Positions 1-6,572 of a stretch of DNA of 13,843 nucleotides are shown piece after piece. Origin of the DNA: Candidatus Muproteobacteria bacterium RIFCSPHIGHO2_01_FULL_65_16 (GTDB lineage: Bacteria > Pseudomonadota > Gammaproteobacteria > Acidiferrobacterales > Sulfurifustaceae); contig MFSY01000004.1 of the NCBI GenBank assembly GCA_001785175.1, positions 1 through 13,843 on the forward strand, given 5' to 3'. Within the stretch, counting starts at the first letter, position 1. Each line of letters opens with the position of its first letter. The position numbers were made by a program, and so were the translations under genes. Below the pieces are notes generated by a model. The model did not search any database, was not told the origin of the DNA, and worked only from the letters and a program-made list of their open reading frames with translations.

Positions 1-1088
1 TCGGCGCGCTGTTCCGGTGTCAGCCGCCCGTGCGTGGTCGTGGCCGGATGCGTGATCGTGGTCCTGGTGTCGCCGAGGTTGGCGGTGATGGATATGAGCC
101 GGACCGAATCAATCAGCCGCCAGGCCGCGTCTCTGCCGTCCACCTCGAAGGAGACAATGCCGCCGAAGCCGGACTGCTGTTTTTTCGCCAGCTCGTGCTG
201 CGGGTGCGACGGCAGCCCCGGGTAAAACACGCGCTGCACGCGCGGCTGTTTTTCCAGCCACTGCGCGAGGGTGAGCGCATTTTCGCTGTGCGCCCGCATG
301 CGCACGGGCAGCGTCTCCAGTCCTTTCAGGAATACCCAGGCATTGAACGGGCTCAGGGACGGACCGCAGGTGCGCAGGAAGCTGAAGATCTCTTTCCCCA
401 CCAGCTCGGCGTCGCCGATGACGGCGCCGCCGACGCAGCGGCCCTGGCCGTCGAGGTACTTGGTGGCGGAGTGGATGACGAGATCGGCGCCGAGCTTCAG
501 GGGCAACTGCTGCACCGGGGTACAGAAGACGTTGTCCACCGCCAGCAGGCACTTGCGGGCGCGCGCGAGCTTGCTCAAGCGCGCGATGTCGGCGATCTCG
601 GTCAGCGGGTTCGAGGGCGTCTCCAGGAACAACAGCTTCGTGTTCGGCCTGATCGCCCGCTCCCACGCGGCGTAATCGGTCAGCGAGACGTAGGTCGTCT
701 CGACGCCGAACTTGGCCAGGTAGTTGTTGAACAGCATCACCGTGCTGCCGAAGATGTTGCGCGACGCGACCAGGTGATCGCCGCTCTTCAGCAGCGTGAG
801 GCAGGTCGTGAGGATCGCGGCCATGCCGGAGGCGGTGGCGATGCAGCGCGCGCCGCCCTCGAGCGCCGCCAGGCGCTCCTCGAAGGCGCGCACCGTGGGA
901 TTGGTGAAGCGCGAATAGATGTTGCCCGGCTGCGCGCCCGAGAACCGCGCCGCCGCCTCGGCGGCATTTTTAAAAATGTAGCTGGAGGTGGCGAAGATCG
1001 GCTCGGAGTTCTCGCCCTCGTTCGTGCGATGCTGCCCCGCGCGCACCGCGCGCGTATCGAAGGCCCAGTCGTTATTGTCGTCGGTCAT
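1..1088 (-). CDS. metZ: O-succinylhomoserine sulfhydrylase MetZ (3' end cut by window edge)
   Basis: PLP enzyme that converts O-succinylhomoserine (or the acetyl form) and sulfide to homocysteine in methionine synthesis; cytoplasmic. Translating the minus strand from the ATG at 1088 gives an uninterrupted 362 residues that run off the left edge; the family is about 390-400, so about 30 C-terminal residues are missing. It reads as a Cys/Met-metabolism PLP enzyme: N-terminal TRAVRAG, NPTVRAFEERLAALEGG, ATASGMA (the loop binding the cofactor phosphate), and SATKY with the PLP lysine at about residue 210, followed by a near C-terminal ITANLGDTRT segment. The start is supported by AAGGAG at 1099-1094, five bases before the ATG. 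MetZ usually follows purF in this neighbourhood, as here. Expression appears to be controlled by its own promoter and a SAM-II riboswitch upstream. Substrate choice (succinyl versus acetyl) is inferred from neighbourhood only. Confidence 0.95.
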   Translation of the reverse strand, partial: MTDDNNDWAFDTRAVRAGQHRTNEGENSEPIFATSSYIFKNAAEAAARFSGAQPGNIYSRFTNPTVRAFEERLAALEGGARCIATASGMAAILTTCLTLLKSGDHLVASRNIFGSTVMLFNNYLAKFGVETTYVSLTDYAAWERAIRPNTKLLFLETPSNPLTEIADIARLSKLARARKCLLAVDNVFCTPVQQLPLKLGADLVIHSATKYLDGQGRCVGGAVIGDAELVGKEIFSFLRTCGPSLSPFNAWVFLKGLETLPVRMRAHSENALTLAQWLEKQPRVQRVFYPGLPSHPQHELAKKQQSGFGGIVSFEVDGRDAAWRLIDSVRLISITANLGDTRTTITHPATTTHGRLTPEQRA

Positions 1089-1093
1089 ACCCG

Positions 1094-1099
1094 CTCCTT
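1094..1099 (-). promoter_or_regulatory. metZ ribosome-binding site
   Basis: AAGGAG on the minus strand, five bases upstream of the metZ ATG at 1088. It fixes the start and lies directly after the palindromic repeat of the leader. Confidence 0.8.
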
Positions 1100-1115
1100 A
1101 TCGCTAACCAGAACT

Positions 1116-1208
1116 ACTCAACGCGAAGACGCAAAGGCGCAAAGGGCCGCAGAGTCTGTAGAAAAAATTCCAAACCCCTCTTTGCGCCCCGGCGCCTTTG
1201 CGTTGAGT
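1116..1208. repeat. Palindromic dispersed repeat (CGCAAAG type) in the metZ leader
   Basis: Two arms of iterated CGCAAAG-like units face each other. ACTCAACG at 1116-1123 pairs exactly with CGTTGAGT at 1201-1208, and the inner parts (GACGCAAAGGCGCAAAG on the left, CTTTGCGCC and GCGCCTTTGCG on the right) are imperfectly complementary. The same unit type recurs at 8399-8476 in this window. It sits in the metZ 5' untranslated region between the terminator and the ribosome-binding site, so it would be transcribed as a long hairpin. It has no coding content. Confidence 0.8.
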
Positions 1209-1238
1209 TTTTCGGCAGGCCGGTCGGCGGTAAAAACG

Positions 1239-1259
1239 AAAAAAGCCGCAAATGCGGCC
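1239..1259 (-). terminator. Intrinsic terminator of the metZ leader (riboswitch expression platform)
   Basis: On the minus strand GCCGC (1258-1254), loop ATTT, GCGGC (1249-1245), then six T (1244-1239): a canonical intrinsic terminator upstream of metZ and downstream of the SAM-II aptamer. Its 5' half, GCATTTG at 1255-1249, can instead pair with CAAATGC at 1292-1286, part of the aptamer core. Forming one structure excludes the other. Confidence 0.85.
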
Positions 1260-1274
1260 GGAAGCGAAGTTATC

Positions 1275-1327
1275 TCGCTTTAGCGGCATTTGTACCGCGC
1301 CCGCAAGCTGAAGCTCAAATCGGCGCC
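1275..1327 (-). ncRNA. SAM-II riboswitch aptamer upstream of metZ
   Basis: Read on the minus strand, this segment carries the conserved blocks of the SAM-II class in order. These are a P1 strand GCGCC (1326-1322), the GATTTGA block (1321-1315), GCTTGC (1308-1303), the P1 partner GGCGC (1301-1297), then GGTACAAATG and GCTAAAG (1284-1278). A pseudoknot helix can form between loop GCTT (1314-1311) and AAGC (1280-1277). Spacing and order follow the SAM-II structure as I know it. SAM-II senses S-adenosylmethionine and sits mainly before methionine genes of Alphaproteobacteria, which fits metZ. The transcription start predicted from the promoter is only a few bases before P1. The platform downstream is a terminator with a competing antiterminator: CAAATGC (1292-1286) with GCATTTG (1255-1249), enclosing AAGCGA (1280-1275) paired with TCGCTT (1267-1262). 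Bound SAM should lock the core, free the terminator and shut metZ off. The motif is recognised by eye, not by covariance search. Confidence 0.87.
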
Positions 1328-1336
1328 AAGTGCTAA

Positions 1337-1365
1337 AATCTATCCGTCCCTCGACACGGTGTCAA
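1337..1365 (-). promoter_or_regulatory. Sigma-70 promoter of metZ
   Basis: Minus strand: TTGACA at 1365-1360, spacer of exactly 17 nt, TAGATT at 1342-1337. The -35 is perfect and the -10 differs little from TATAAT. The expected start near 1330 falls at the first bases of the SAM-II aptamer, which independently supports both calls. metZ is thus expressed apart from purF. Confidence 0.85.
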
Positions 1366-1420
1366 CGCCAAGAAGGCGCGCGGCGCGCGGACCGGCGCGC
1401 GAAACATGCTGACCGGAGGG

Positions 1421-1436
1421 CCGCCGCGCGCGGCGG
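1421..1436. repeat. 16-bp perfect GC palindrome between divergent genes
   Basis: CCGCCGCGCGCGGCGG is its own reverse complement. It lies between the metZ promoter and the plus-strand gene at 1486, in very GC-rich DNA. It could be an operator or a hairpin, or simply a product of base composition. Confidence 0.45.
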
Positions 1437-1485
1437 GGCCGGGTAAAATGACTACGGTACGGAAAATATTTAAGGAGTATCTGTC

Positions 1486-1809
1486 ATGCTGAAACGAGCC
1501 TGTCTCACGGCGCTGCTGCTTGCGCTTGCCGCCACCCCCGCTGTCTTCGCCAGAGGCGGCGGAGGACCCGGCGGCGGGCACGGGGGCGGCAAGGGCGGCG
1601 CCCACATGAGCGCCCCGGGCGCGGCCAACACCAACGCCCAGTCCCTGCCCGGCTCCACCCGGGGCCAGGACCGGGCGCAGGAGCGCATGAGCGACCAGGG
1701 CCTGGCGCATCAGAAATCCGGAAAGAAGAAGGATGGCGCCGCGGGCGCCGGATTGCCGCTCCCGCCGGTTCCCAAGAAGCTCGCGCCGCCGAAACCGCCG
1801 CTGCCGTAA
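1486..1809 (+). CDS. Small exported Gly/His-rich protein of unknown function
   Basis: 107 residues. Residues 1-22 form a signal peptide: MLKR, a Leu/Ala core, then VFA before the predicted cleavage. The mature part begins with a Gly-rich, His-containing run (residues about 23-42), then ANTNAQS, RGQDRAQERMSDQGLAHQK, and a Lys/Pro/Ala-rich tail. The segment with RA, ERMS and GL.H resembles a motif I associate with short exported proteobacterial proteins of no known role. The start is supported by AAGGAG at 1472-1477, eight bases before the ATG. It is transcribed away from metZ and is antisense to any purF/hicAB read-through. No cysteines and no enzyme motif. I do not assign a function; metal or surface binding by the Gly/His stretch is speculation. 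Confidence 0.72.
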   Translation: MLKRACLTALLLALAATPAVFARGGGGPGGGHGGGKGGAHMSAPGAANTNAQSLPGSTRGQDRAQERMSDQGLAHQKSGKKKDGAAGAGLPLPPVPKKLAPPKPPLP

Positions 1810-1846
1810 TTCCGCGGCATGGACGCCGAGCCGCGCGTGGTACCGC

Positions 1847-1892
1847 AGCTATCAGCGATCTGTTGCCCCGCCGACAGCTGATAGCTGATAGC
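1847..1892. repeat. Hairpin repeat with 7-nt units (AGCTGAT)
   Basis: AGCTATCAGC at 1847-1856 is exactly complementary to GCTGATAGCT at 1877-1886, a 10-bp stem with a 20-nt loop. The right arm continues as tandem 7-mers to 1892. It lies 3' of the plus-strand small gene and 3' of hicB, so it could end transcripts from either side, but no T-tract follows. Confidence 0.7.
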
Positions 1893-1907
1893 TTCTTTAC
1901 TTATCGC

Positions 1908-1926
1908 GAAACGTCAGCACCTCGGC
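1908..1926. repeat. Direct repeat, distal copy (displaced purF 3' end)
   Basis: Nineteen bases, GAAACGTCAGCACCTCGGC on the plus strand, identical to 2497-2515 inside the last codons of purF. On the minus strand this copy reads Ala-Glu-Val-Leu-Thr-Phe-Arg-Asp-Lys-stop, a plausible alternative purF end. The two copies bracket hicA-hicB. Confidence 0.85.
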
Positions 1927-1932
1927 ATCTCT

Positions 1933-2154
1933 CTACCGCCCGACTTGGTAGATGACGGGCCGATAGCGCGGTGGGGGAATAGGCTTGCCAGCCTCTTTCG
2001 CCGCCTCGATCCAAGCGGCTTTGGCGCGCTCGACTTCCCGCAACGCTTCCTCGGGAGTCGCCCCGAAGGCCGAACAGGAGTCGAGGTCGGGGATATCGGC
2101 GATGTAACCCCCGTCTTCCTCGCTGTAAAAGATATTGATGTGGTATTCCTTCAT
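1933..2154 (-). CDS. hicB: HicB-family antitoxin (short form)
   Basis: 73 residues. The partial RNase H-like fold of HicB is recognisable: YHINIFYSEEDGGYIADIPDLDSCSAFGATPEEAL, then a helix ending KEAGKPIPPP. HicB binds and neutralises the HicA mRNA interferase. This copy stops at residue 73 without the C-terminal ribbon-helix-helix or HTH DNA-binding domain of longer HicBs, so self-repression may be absent. The chosen ATG at 2154 begins MKEYHINIFY; AGGAG overlapping the hicA stop precedes it. It starts five bases after the hicA stop codon and is surely co-transcribed with it. Confidence 0.88.
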   Translation of the reverse strand: MKEYHINIFYSEEDGGYIADIPDLDSCSAFGATPEEALREVERAKAAWIEAAKEAGKPIPPPRYRPVIYQVGR

Positions 2155-2159
2155 GACTC

Positions 2160-2408
2160 CTAGTTTAGCTTCAAACCGTGTCGCTCGACCAGCCGCAGGA
2201 ATTGGCGGATTTGATATGGCTTGGCCTGGCCTCCAACATCCTGCAGGTTCACCTGCTCGGGAATCCCAGGGTGCGCGAAGATATGGTGGCTGCCTGTAAC
2301 GCGCAGTAACCGAAATCCTAAGCCCTCCACCAACTTGACCATGTCGCGAAACGACACGTTTTGCAACGCGCCTCGGGCCAGGCGCTGAAATAGCCGTTCG
2401 CGGTTCAT
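2160..2408 (-). CDS. hicA: HicA-family mRNA interferase toxin
   Basis: 82 residues. The HicA core spans about 18-80: SFRDMVKLVEGLGFRLLRVTGSHHIFAHP (written here in parts: SFRDMVKLVEGLGF, then GSHHIFAHP at 39-47), VNLQ, and a helix QIRQFLRLVERHGL. The His at about 41 in GSHH is the expected catalytic residue of this dsRBD-like fold, which degrades mRNA. About 17 residues precede the core, longer than the minimal ~60-residue HicAs. It follows purF by 80 bases in the same direction and precedes hicB. No integrase or other mobility gene accompanies the pair. The ribosome-binding site is weak. Confidence 0.88.
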   Translation of the reverse strand: MNRERLFQRLARGALQNVSFRDMVKLVEGLGFRLLRVTGSHHIFAHPGIPEQVNLQDVGGQAKPYQIRQFLRLVERHGLKLN

Positions 2409-2439
2409 AAATCAATTCAGATCGGCTCGGAAAGGGTTA

Positions 2440-2463
2440 GCCCCGCAAGACATCGAGCGGGGC
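2440..2463 (-). terminator. Hairpin downstream of purF, possible terminator
   Basis: GCCCCGC (2440-2446) and GCGGGGC (2457-2463) form a 7-bp GC stem with a 10-nt loop between purF and hicA. The following minus-strand bases (TAACCCTTTCC) are only weakly T-rich, so it may pause or partly terminate rather than fully stop transcription into hicA. Confidence 0.35.
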
Positions 2464-2488
2464 CAGAAGAAGAGCGGGGGCGGCTGAA

Positions 2489-4012
2489 TCAACGCGGAAA
2501 CGTCAGCACCTCGGCGTAGGCCACCTCGTTCGTCATCGCGCCCTGCCGTCTGGTCTTGGCCGCGTCGCAGCGGATGCTCTCGATGCGGTCGAGGTAGTCG
2601 CGGCTCACGTCGCCGGTGACGTACACGCCGTCGAAGCACGAGGCGTCGAAGCGGCTGATCTTAGGATTGCCCTCGCGCGCGGCCTCGATCAGATCGGGCA
2701 GGTCCTGATAGATCAGGCGGTCGGCGCCGATCTCGCGCGCCACCTCGTCCACGCTGCGGCCGTTGGCGACCAGCTCCTGCGCCGAGGGCATGTCTATGCC
2801 GTAGACGTTGGGGTAGCGCACCGGCGGCGCCGCCGAGGCGAAGTAGACCTTGCGCGCGCCGGCCTCGCGCGCCATCTGGATGATCTGCCTTGAGGTCGTG
2901 CCGCGGACGATGGAGTCGTCCACGAGCAGCACGTTCTTGTCGCGGAACTCGAGATCAATGGCGTTCAGCTTCTGGCGCACCGACTTCTTGCGCTCGGCGT
3001 GGCCGGGCATGATGAAGGTCCGCCCGATGTAGCGGTTCTTGATGAAGCCCTCGCGGTACTTGATGTTGAGCTCGTGGGACATCTGCAACGCCGCGGTGCG
3101 CGAGGTGTCCGGGATCGGGATCACGACCTCGATGTCGTGGTCCGGCCACTCGCGCTTGATCTTGTGGGCCAGGCGCTCGCCCATGCGCAGCCGGGTCTTG
3201 TGCACGGCGATGCCGTCAATGATCGAGTCCGGCCGCGCCAGGTAGACATATTCGAAGATGCATGGCGCGTTCAGCGGATTGTCGGCGCACTGGCGCGCGT
3301 GCACCTCGCCGTTGAGGTCAATGCAGATCGCCTCGCCGGGCCCGACATCGCGCACCAGCTCATACCCCGATACATCCAGCGCCACGGACTCGGAGGCGAA
3401 CATGTGCTCCGGCCCTTGATCGGTCTCGCGCCGGCCGTACACCAGCGGGCGGATGCCGTAAGGGTCGCGGAAGGCGAGGATGCCGAAGCCGGCGATCAAC
3501 GCGGTCACGGCGTAGGCGCCCTTCACCCGCCGGTGCACGGCCGCGACGGCGCGGAAGAGCTGCTCGGGCGTGAGCCGGAGCTTCGCCACCGCCTGCAACT
3601 CATGGGCGAAAACATTGAGCAGGATCTCGGAGTCGGAATCGGTGTTGATGTGGCGCAGGTCCTCGCGGAACAACTCGTCCTTGAGCTGCTCGGCGTTGGT
3701 CAGATTGCCGTTGTGCGCCAGCGCCAGCCCGAAGGGGGAATTGACATAAAACGGCTGGGCCTCCGCGGGTGAATCGCAACCGGCCGTGGGATAGCGCACG
3801 TGGCCGATGCCCGTGTTGCCCTTGAGGCCGAGCATGTGGCGCTGCAGGAACACGTCGCGCACCAGGCCGTTGTCCTTGCGCAGGTAGATGCGGCCGCCGT
3901 CGCTCGTGAGGATACCGGCGGCGTCCTGGCCGCGGTGTTGCAGCACCGTCAGGCCGTCATAGAGCGCCTGATTGGCCTGACCCTTCGCCAGAATGCCGAT
4001 GATGCCGCACAT
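2489..4012 (-). CDS. purF: Amidophosphoribosyltransferase PurF
   Basis: 507 residues, normal for the Gram-negative type. It makes phosphoribosylamine from PRPP and glutamine, the first committed purine step. The protein starts MCGIIGI with Cys2 as the N-terminal nucleophile of the class II glutamine amidotransferase domain and has no propeptide. NGNLTN (102-107) and HINTDSDSE (121-129) complete that site. The PRPP loop [16 protein letters not shown] lies at about 361-376 in the phosphoribosyltransferase domain. It begins 30 bases after the cvpA stop, the usual cvpA-purF pair. The last codons ([12 protein letters not shown]) contain one copy of the 19-bp direct repeat flanking hicAB, so the present 3' end may have been supplied by an insertion. 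Confidence 0.98.
   Translation of the reverse strand: MCGIIGILAKGQANQALYDGLTVLQHRGQDAAGILTSDGGRIYLRKDNGLVRDVFLQRHMLGLKGNTGIGHVRYPTAGCDSPAEAQPFYVNSPFGLALAHNGNLTNAEQLKDELFREDLRHINTDSDSEILLNVFAHELQAVAKLRLTPEQLFRAVAAVHRRVKGAYAVTALIAGFGILAFRDPYGIRPLVYGRRETDQGPEHMFASESVALDVSGYELVRDVGPGEAICIDLNGEVHARQCADNPLNAPCIFEYVYLARPDSIIDGIAVHKTRLRMGERLAHKIKREWPDHDIEVVIPIPDTSRTAALQMSHELNIKYREGFIKNRYIGRTFIMPGHAERKKSVRQKLNAIDLEFRDKNVLLVDDSIVRGTTSRQIIQMAREAGARKVYFASAAPPVRYPNVYGIDMPSAQELVANGRSVDEVAREIGADRLIYQDLPDLIEAAREGNPKISRFDASCFDGVYVTGDVSRDYLDRIESIRCDAAKTRRQGAMTNEVAYAEVLTFPR
2497..2515. repeat. Direct repeat, proximal copy within purF 3' end
   Basis: Exact 19-bp match to 1908-1926, offset 589 bp. It covers the final purF codons for Ala-Glu-Val-Leu-Thr-Phe. 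Confidence 0.85.
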
Positions 4013-4042
4013 GTGAGAAACGTCAGCGGTTAAAGTCCAAGT

Positions 4043-4537
4043 CTAGCCGTAGCGGATATGGCGGGCAACATCCCGCGGGAGATAGTCGCTGACGTAGCCC
4101 GCCAGCGACTCGAAAACCGGGGCCAGCACGGCCTCGCGCCACCACGGCCGCTGCGGCGCCGCGGTGAGCCCGCCCAGAAGAAAAATGATCACGATCAGCA
4201 CCACGCCGCGGGCGGCGCCGATCAACCCCCCGAGCACGAGATTGGGCAGCTTGAACGAGCGCCGCGCCGAGACCATGCGGTGGACCATGAACGTGGCGAT
4301 CAGGCCGACGACGAACACCAGCACGAACACCGCCACGAAGCCCGCCACCAGGCGCAGCGCGGGATCGCCGAGCCACTCGTCGAACAATCCGGCCGCGTCG
4401 TCGGCGAACAACCAGGCGATCGCGCTCGCCAGCACCCAGGTCACGAGCGACATCGCCTCGCGCGCGAAGCCGCGCAGCGCGCCGATGACGGCGAAGGCCG
4501 CGAACACCGCGACGATGATGAAATCGAAACTGGTCAT
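4043..4537 (-). CDS. cvpA: CvpA family inner-membrane protein
   Basis: 164 residues with about four hydrophobic segments (roughly 5-22, 30-46, 64-86 and 100-122) and the family's RGF/RE motif after the first segment (GALRGFAREAMSLVTW in residues 19-34). CvpA is named for colicin V production and is linked to envelope homeostasis; its biochemical function is unclear. It lies 22 bases after the SPOR gene and 30 bases before purF, the standard order. The ribosome-binding site is weak, so translation may depend on the gene upstream. Confidence 0.93.
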   Translation of the reverse strand: MTSFDFIIVAVFAAFAVIGALRGFAREAMSLVTWVLASAIAWLFADDAAGLFDEWLGDPALRLVAGFVAVFVLVFVVGLIATFMVHRMVSARRSFKLPNLVLGGLIGAARGVVLIVIIFLLGGLTAAPQRPWWREAVLAPVFESLAGYVSDYLPRDVARHIRYG

Positions 4538-4559
4538 TCTGCGGTCGGACCGGCGGCGC

Positions 4560-5171
4560 TCACGGATAGGCCAATACCACCCCTTGCACTCCGACCTCCT
4601 GCTGGATCCGCGCCTGCGCCTTCAGCGCCAGGGGCCTGTCGTGGAACGGTCCCACGCGCAGCCGCACCGCCTTGGCGCCGCCGTCGAGCGTGACGTTATC
4701 CGCGCTGACCTTGTGCCCCTGGGCCTTCAGCTTCTCCTCCAGACGCGCGGCGTTGTCGGCGTTGGAGAAGGTGCCGACCTGCACCACCCAGCCCTTGTCC
4801 GGTTTCGCGGCGGCCTTTTCCACCGCGGGCCCGGCCGGGGATTTGCCCTGCGGCTTCTGCTCCCGGGCGGCCTTCCGGCCCTCGTCCGCGGCGCGCTTGG
4901 CGCCCGCGACCGGCACTTTCGTGGAATCCGGTTCCACCGCGCCGGCGGCCTTGTCCTTCGTCGCGGGTCCCGGCACGGACGAGATCACGATCCTGGTCTC
5001 GCCCGCCTCGGTCTTCGCGGGCATGGCCGTGACCGCCTTCGGGTCCACCGGCGGCGCGCGCTCGTCCAGGATCATGGGCACGAAAATCACCGCGAGCGAC
5101 ACCACGATGATCGCGCCGACGATGCGATGCTTGGGATTGAATTCCGCGCTGGGTTGGTCTTTATCCGCCAT
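4560..5171 (-). CDS. SPOR-domain membrane protein (DedD-like)
   Basis: 203 residues. A short cytoplasmic N terminus (MADKDQPSAEFNPKHR) is followed by one membrane span at about 17-36, a Lys/Ala/Pro-rich periplasmic linker (about 40-125), and a C-terminal SPOR domain (about 126-203: GWVVQVGTFSNADNAARLEE, VRLRVGPFHDRPLA, and a final VQGVVL). SPOR domains bind denuded peptidoglycan at the division septum, so a role at the septum is likely. The ATG at 5171 overlaps the end of folC by 11 bases, implying translational coupling; GAGG lies upstream. Further upstream starts would lie inside folC. The gene is in the position of dedD, but the linker is too variable to claim orthology. Confidence 0.9.
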   Translation of the reverse strand: MADKDQPSAEFNPKHRIVGAIIVVSLAVIFVPMILDERAPPVDPKAVTAMPAKTEAGETRIVISSVPGPATKDKAAGAVEPDSTKVPVAGAKRAADEGRKAAREQKPQGKSPAGPAVEKAAAKPDKGWVVQVGTFSNADNAARLEEKLKAQGHKVSADNVTLDGGAKAVRLRVGPFHDRPLALKAQARIQQEVGVQGVVLAYP

Positions 5172-6444
5172 GGGCCGTGCCTCGACCAAGGCGGGATAGT
5201 ATATCACCGACGGTATGGAAGGAGCCAAACACCACCACCCGGTCGCGCGCGTCGGCGTCGCGGCAGGCGGCGTCATAGGCGCCGATGACGTCGGCGTGCG
5301 CCAGCACCGGCGCGGTGACGCCGGCCCGGGCGAGGGCCGCGGCGATTTCGTCGGCCGTGGCGCCGCGCGGCGTGTGCAGCGTGGCGACATACCAGCGGTC
5401 AACGACGCCCTCCATGGCGCGCGCGCTGGCGGCGATGTCCTTGTCCTTGAGCATCCCGAACACCGCCAGGGTCTTTCCGCCCGCCGGTTGTTGCCGCAGC
5501 GTGGCGGCGAGCGCCCGCACCGCGTCGGGATTGTGCGCGACATCGAGCACGCGCACGGGCGCCCCCGGCAACACCTGAAACCGCCCCGCGATCGCGGCGT
5601 TGAGCAGGCCGGCGCGGATGTGCGCCTGGCTGAGCGGAAATCGCCCGGACAGCAGCTCCAGCGCCGTCACGGCGCAGGCGGCGTTGCGCAGCTGATAGTC
5701 CCCGCGCAGGGCCGGATACGGAAGCCCGGCGCGCACGCGGCTCCCGTGGCGCCAGGTCCAGCCGTCCGCGCCGCGCTCGATGAAGAAATCGCGGTCGAGC
5801 AGCAGCAGGTCCGCGCCCACGGCGGCGGCCGTTGCGGCGATGCTCGCCGGCGGCGCGGGATCGCCGCAGATCGCCGGCCGCCCGGCGCGGAAGACGCCGG
5901 CCTTCTCGCGTCCGATGGACTCGCGATCGGGCCCGAGCCAGCTGGTGTGGTCTATGCCGATGGAGGTCACGATGGCGGCGTCGGCGTCAATGCCGTTGAC
6001 CGCGTCCAGCCGCCCGCCCAGGCCGACCTCGAGCGCGGCGACCTCGGTCCCGACCGCGCGGAAAAGATCGAACGCGGCCAGCGTGCCGAATTCGAAATAG
6101 GTCAGCGGCGTCGCCCCGCGCGCGGCCTCGACGCGCGCGAACGCGTCGCACAGCTCCGCGTCCGTGGCCGCGCGGCCGTCGAGGCGCACGCGCTCGTTGT
6201 AGCGGACGAGGTGCGGCGAGGTGTAGGCGCCGACCTTGTAGCCGGCGGCGCGCAGGCAGGCCTCGAGCATGGCCACGGTCGAGCCCTTGCCGTTGGTGCC
6301 GGCGACGGTGACGGCGCAAAAACCGGGGCGCCGCAGGTCCATCTGCTCCAGCACTGCGTGCACCCGCTCCAGGCCGAGCTCCATCGTGCGCGGATAGACG
6401 CCCTCGATCCACGCGAGCCACTCAGAAAGCGTTCGCGTATTCAG
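5161..6444 (-). CDS. folC: Bifunctional folylpolyglutamate/dihydrofolate synthase FolC
   Basis: About 427 residues. It adds glutamate to folates and joins dihydropteroate with glutamate, using ATP. From the chosen start, the ATP loop GTNGKGST is at 49-56, then YTSPHLVRYNERV, the EVGLGGRLDAVN segment, and IDHTSWLG, with LDVAHNP in the C-terminal Mur-ligase-like domain. There is no in-frame ATG at the expected place. The protein aligns from CTG at 6444 (NTRTLSEWLAWIE matches the normal family N terminus); ATT at 6456 with GAGG nine bases before it is the alternative. A TTG at 6588 would add 48 residues translated from a dispersed repeat, which I reject. The start is uncertain by about 12 bases; the rest is firm. 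A palindromic repeat separates it from accD, which normally lies very close. Confidence 0.93.
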   Translation of the reverse strand: MNTRTLSEWLAWIEGVYPRTMELGLERVHAVLEQMDLRRPGFCAVTVAGTNGKGSTVAMLEACLRAAGYKVGAYTSPHLVRYNERVRLDGRAATDAELCDAFARVEAARGATPLTYFEFGTLAAFDLFRAVGTEVAALEVGLGGRLDAVNGIDADAAIVTSIGIDHTSWLGPDRESIGREKAGVFRAGRPAICGDPAPPASIAATAAAVGADLLLLDRDFFIERGADGWTWRHGSRVRAGLPYPALRGDYQLRNAACAVTALELLSGRFPLSQAHIRAGLLNAAIAGRFQVLPGAPVRVLDVAHNPDAVRALAATLRQQPAGGKTLAVFGMLKDKDIAASARAMEGVVDRWYVATLHTPRGATADEIAAALARAGVTAPVLAHADVIGAYDAACRDADARDRVVVFGSFHTVGDILSRLGRGTAHGG

Positions 6445-6493
6445 ACCTGGAGAAATTGAAGGGAGCCTCGAAAAATTACTGAAAGCATGGTTT

Positions 6494-6572
6494 TCACCAC
6501 AGAGAACGCAGAGTACGCAGAGAAAAACTGTTTTTGTTCCAATAACTCCGCGCCTATGCGTCTCCGCGGTGA
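6494..6572. repeat. Palindromic dispersed repeat (ACGCAGAG type) between accD and folC
   Basis: Left arm TCACCACAGAGAACGCAGAG plus a second ACGCAGAG unit (6494-6522) faces CCGCGCCTATGCGTCTCCGC plus GGTGA (6548-6572). The reverse complement of the right arm (TCACCGCGGAGACGCATAGG...) follows the left arm with substitutions. It fills the accD-folC gap and ends about 50 bases before the folC start. Confidence 0.78.

Noticed and set aside
1116..1208. CRISPR array or a small RNA gene at the short-unit repeats
   Set aside because: Units are 7-9 bases, back to back, and inverted, with no spacers of constant length.
30..1283. Long plus-strand open frame of about 417 codons
   Set aside because: It is antisense to metZ, whose translation has intact family motifs; GC-rich codons create long open frames on the other strand. 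The same applies to long plus-strand frames opposite purF, folC, trpB and others.
2155..2415. Longer HicB frame of 160 codons starting near 2415
   Set aside because: The upstream part lies antiparallel in another frame of hicA and has no HicB similarity; the homology starts at MKEYHINIF (2154).
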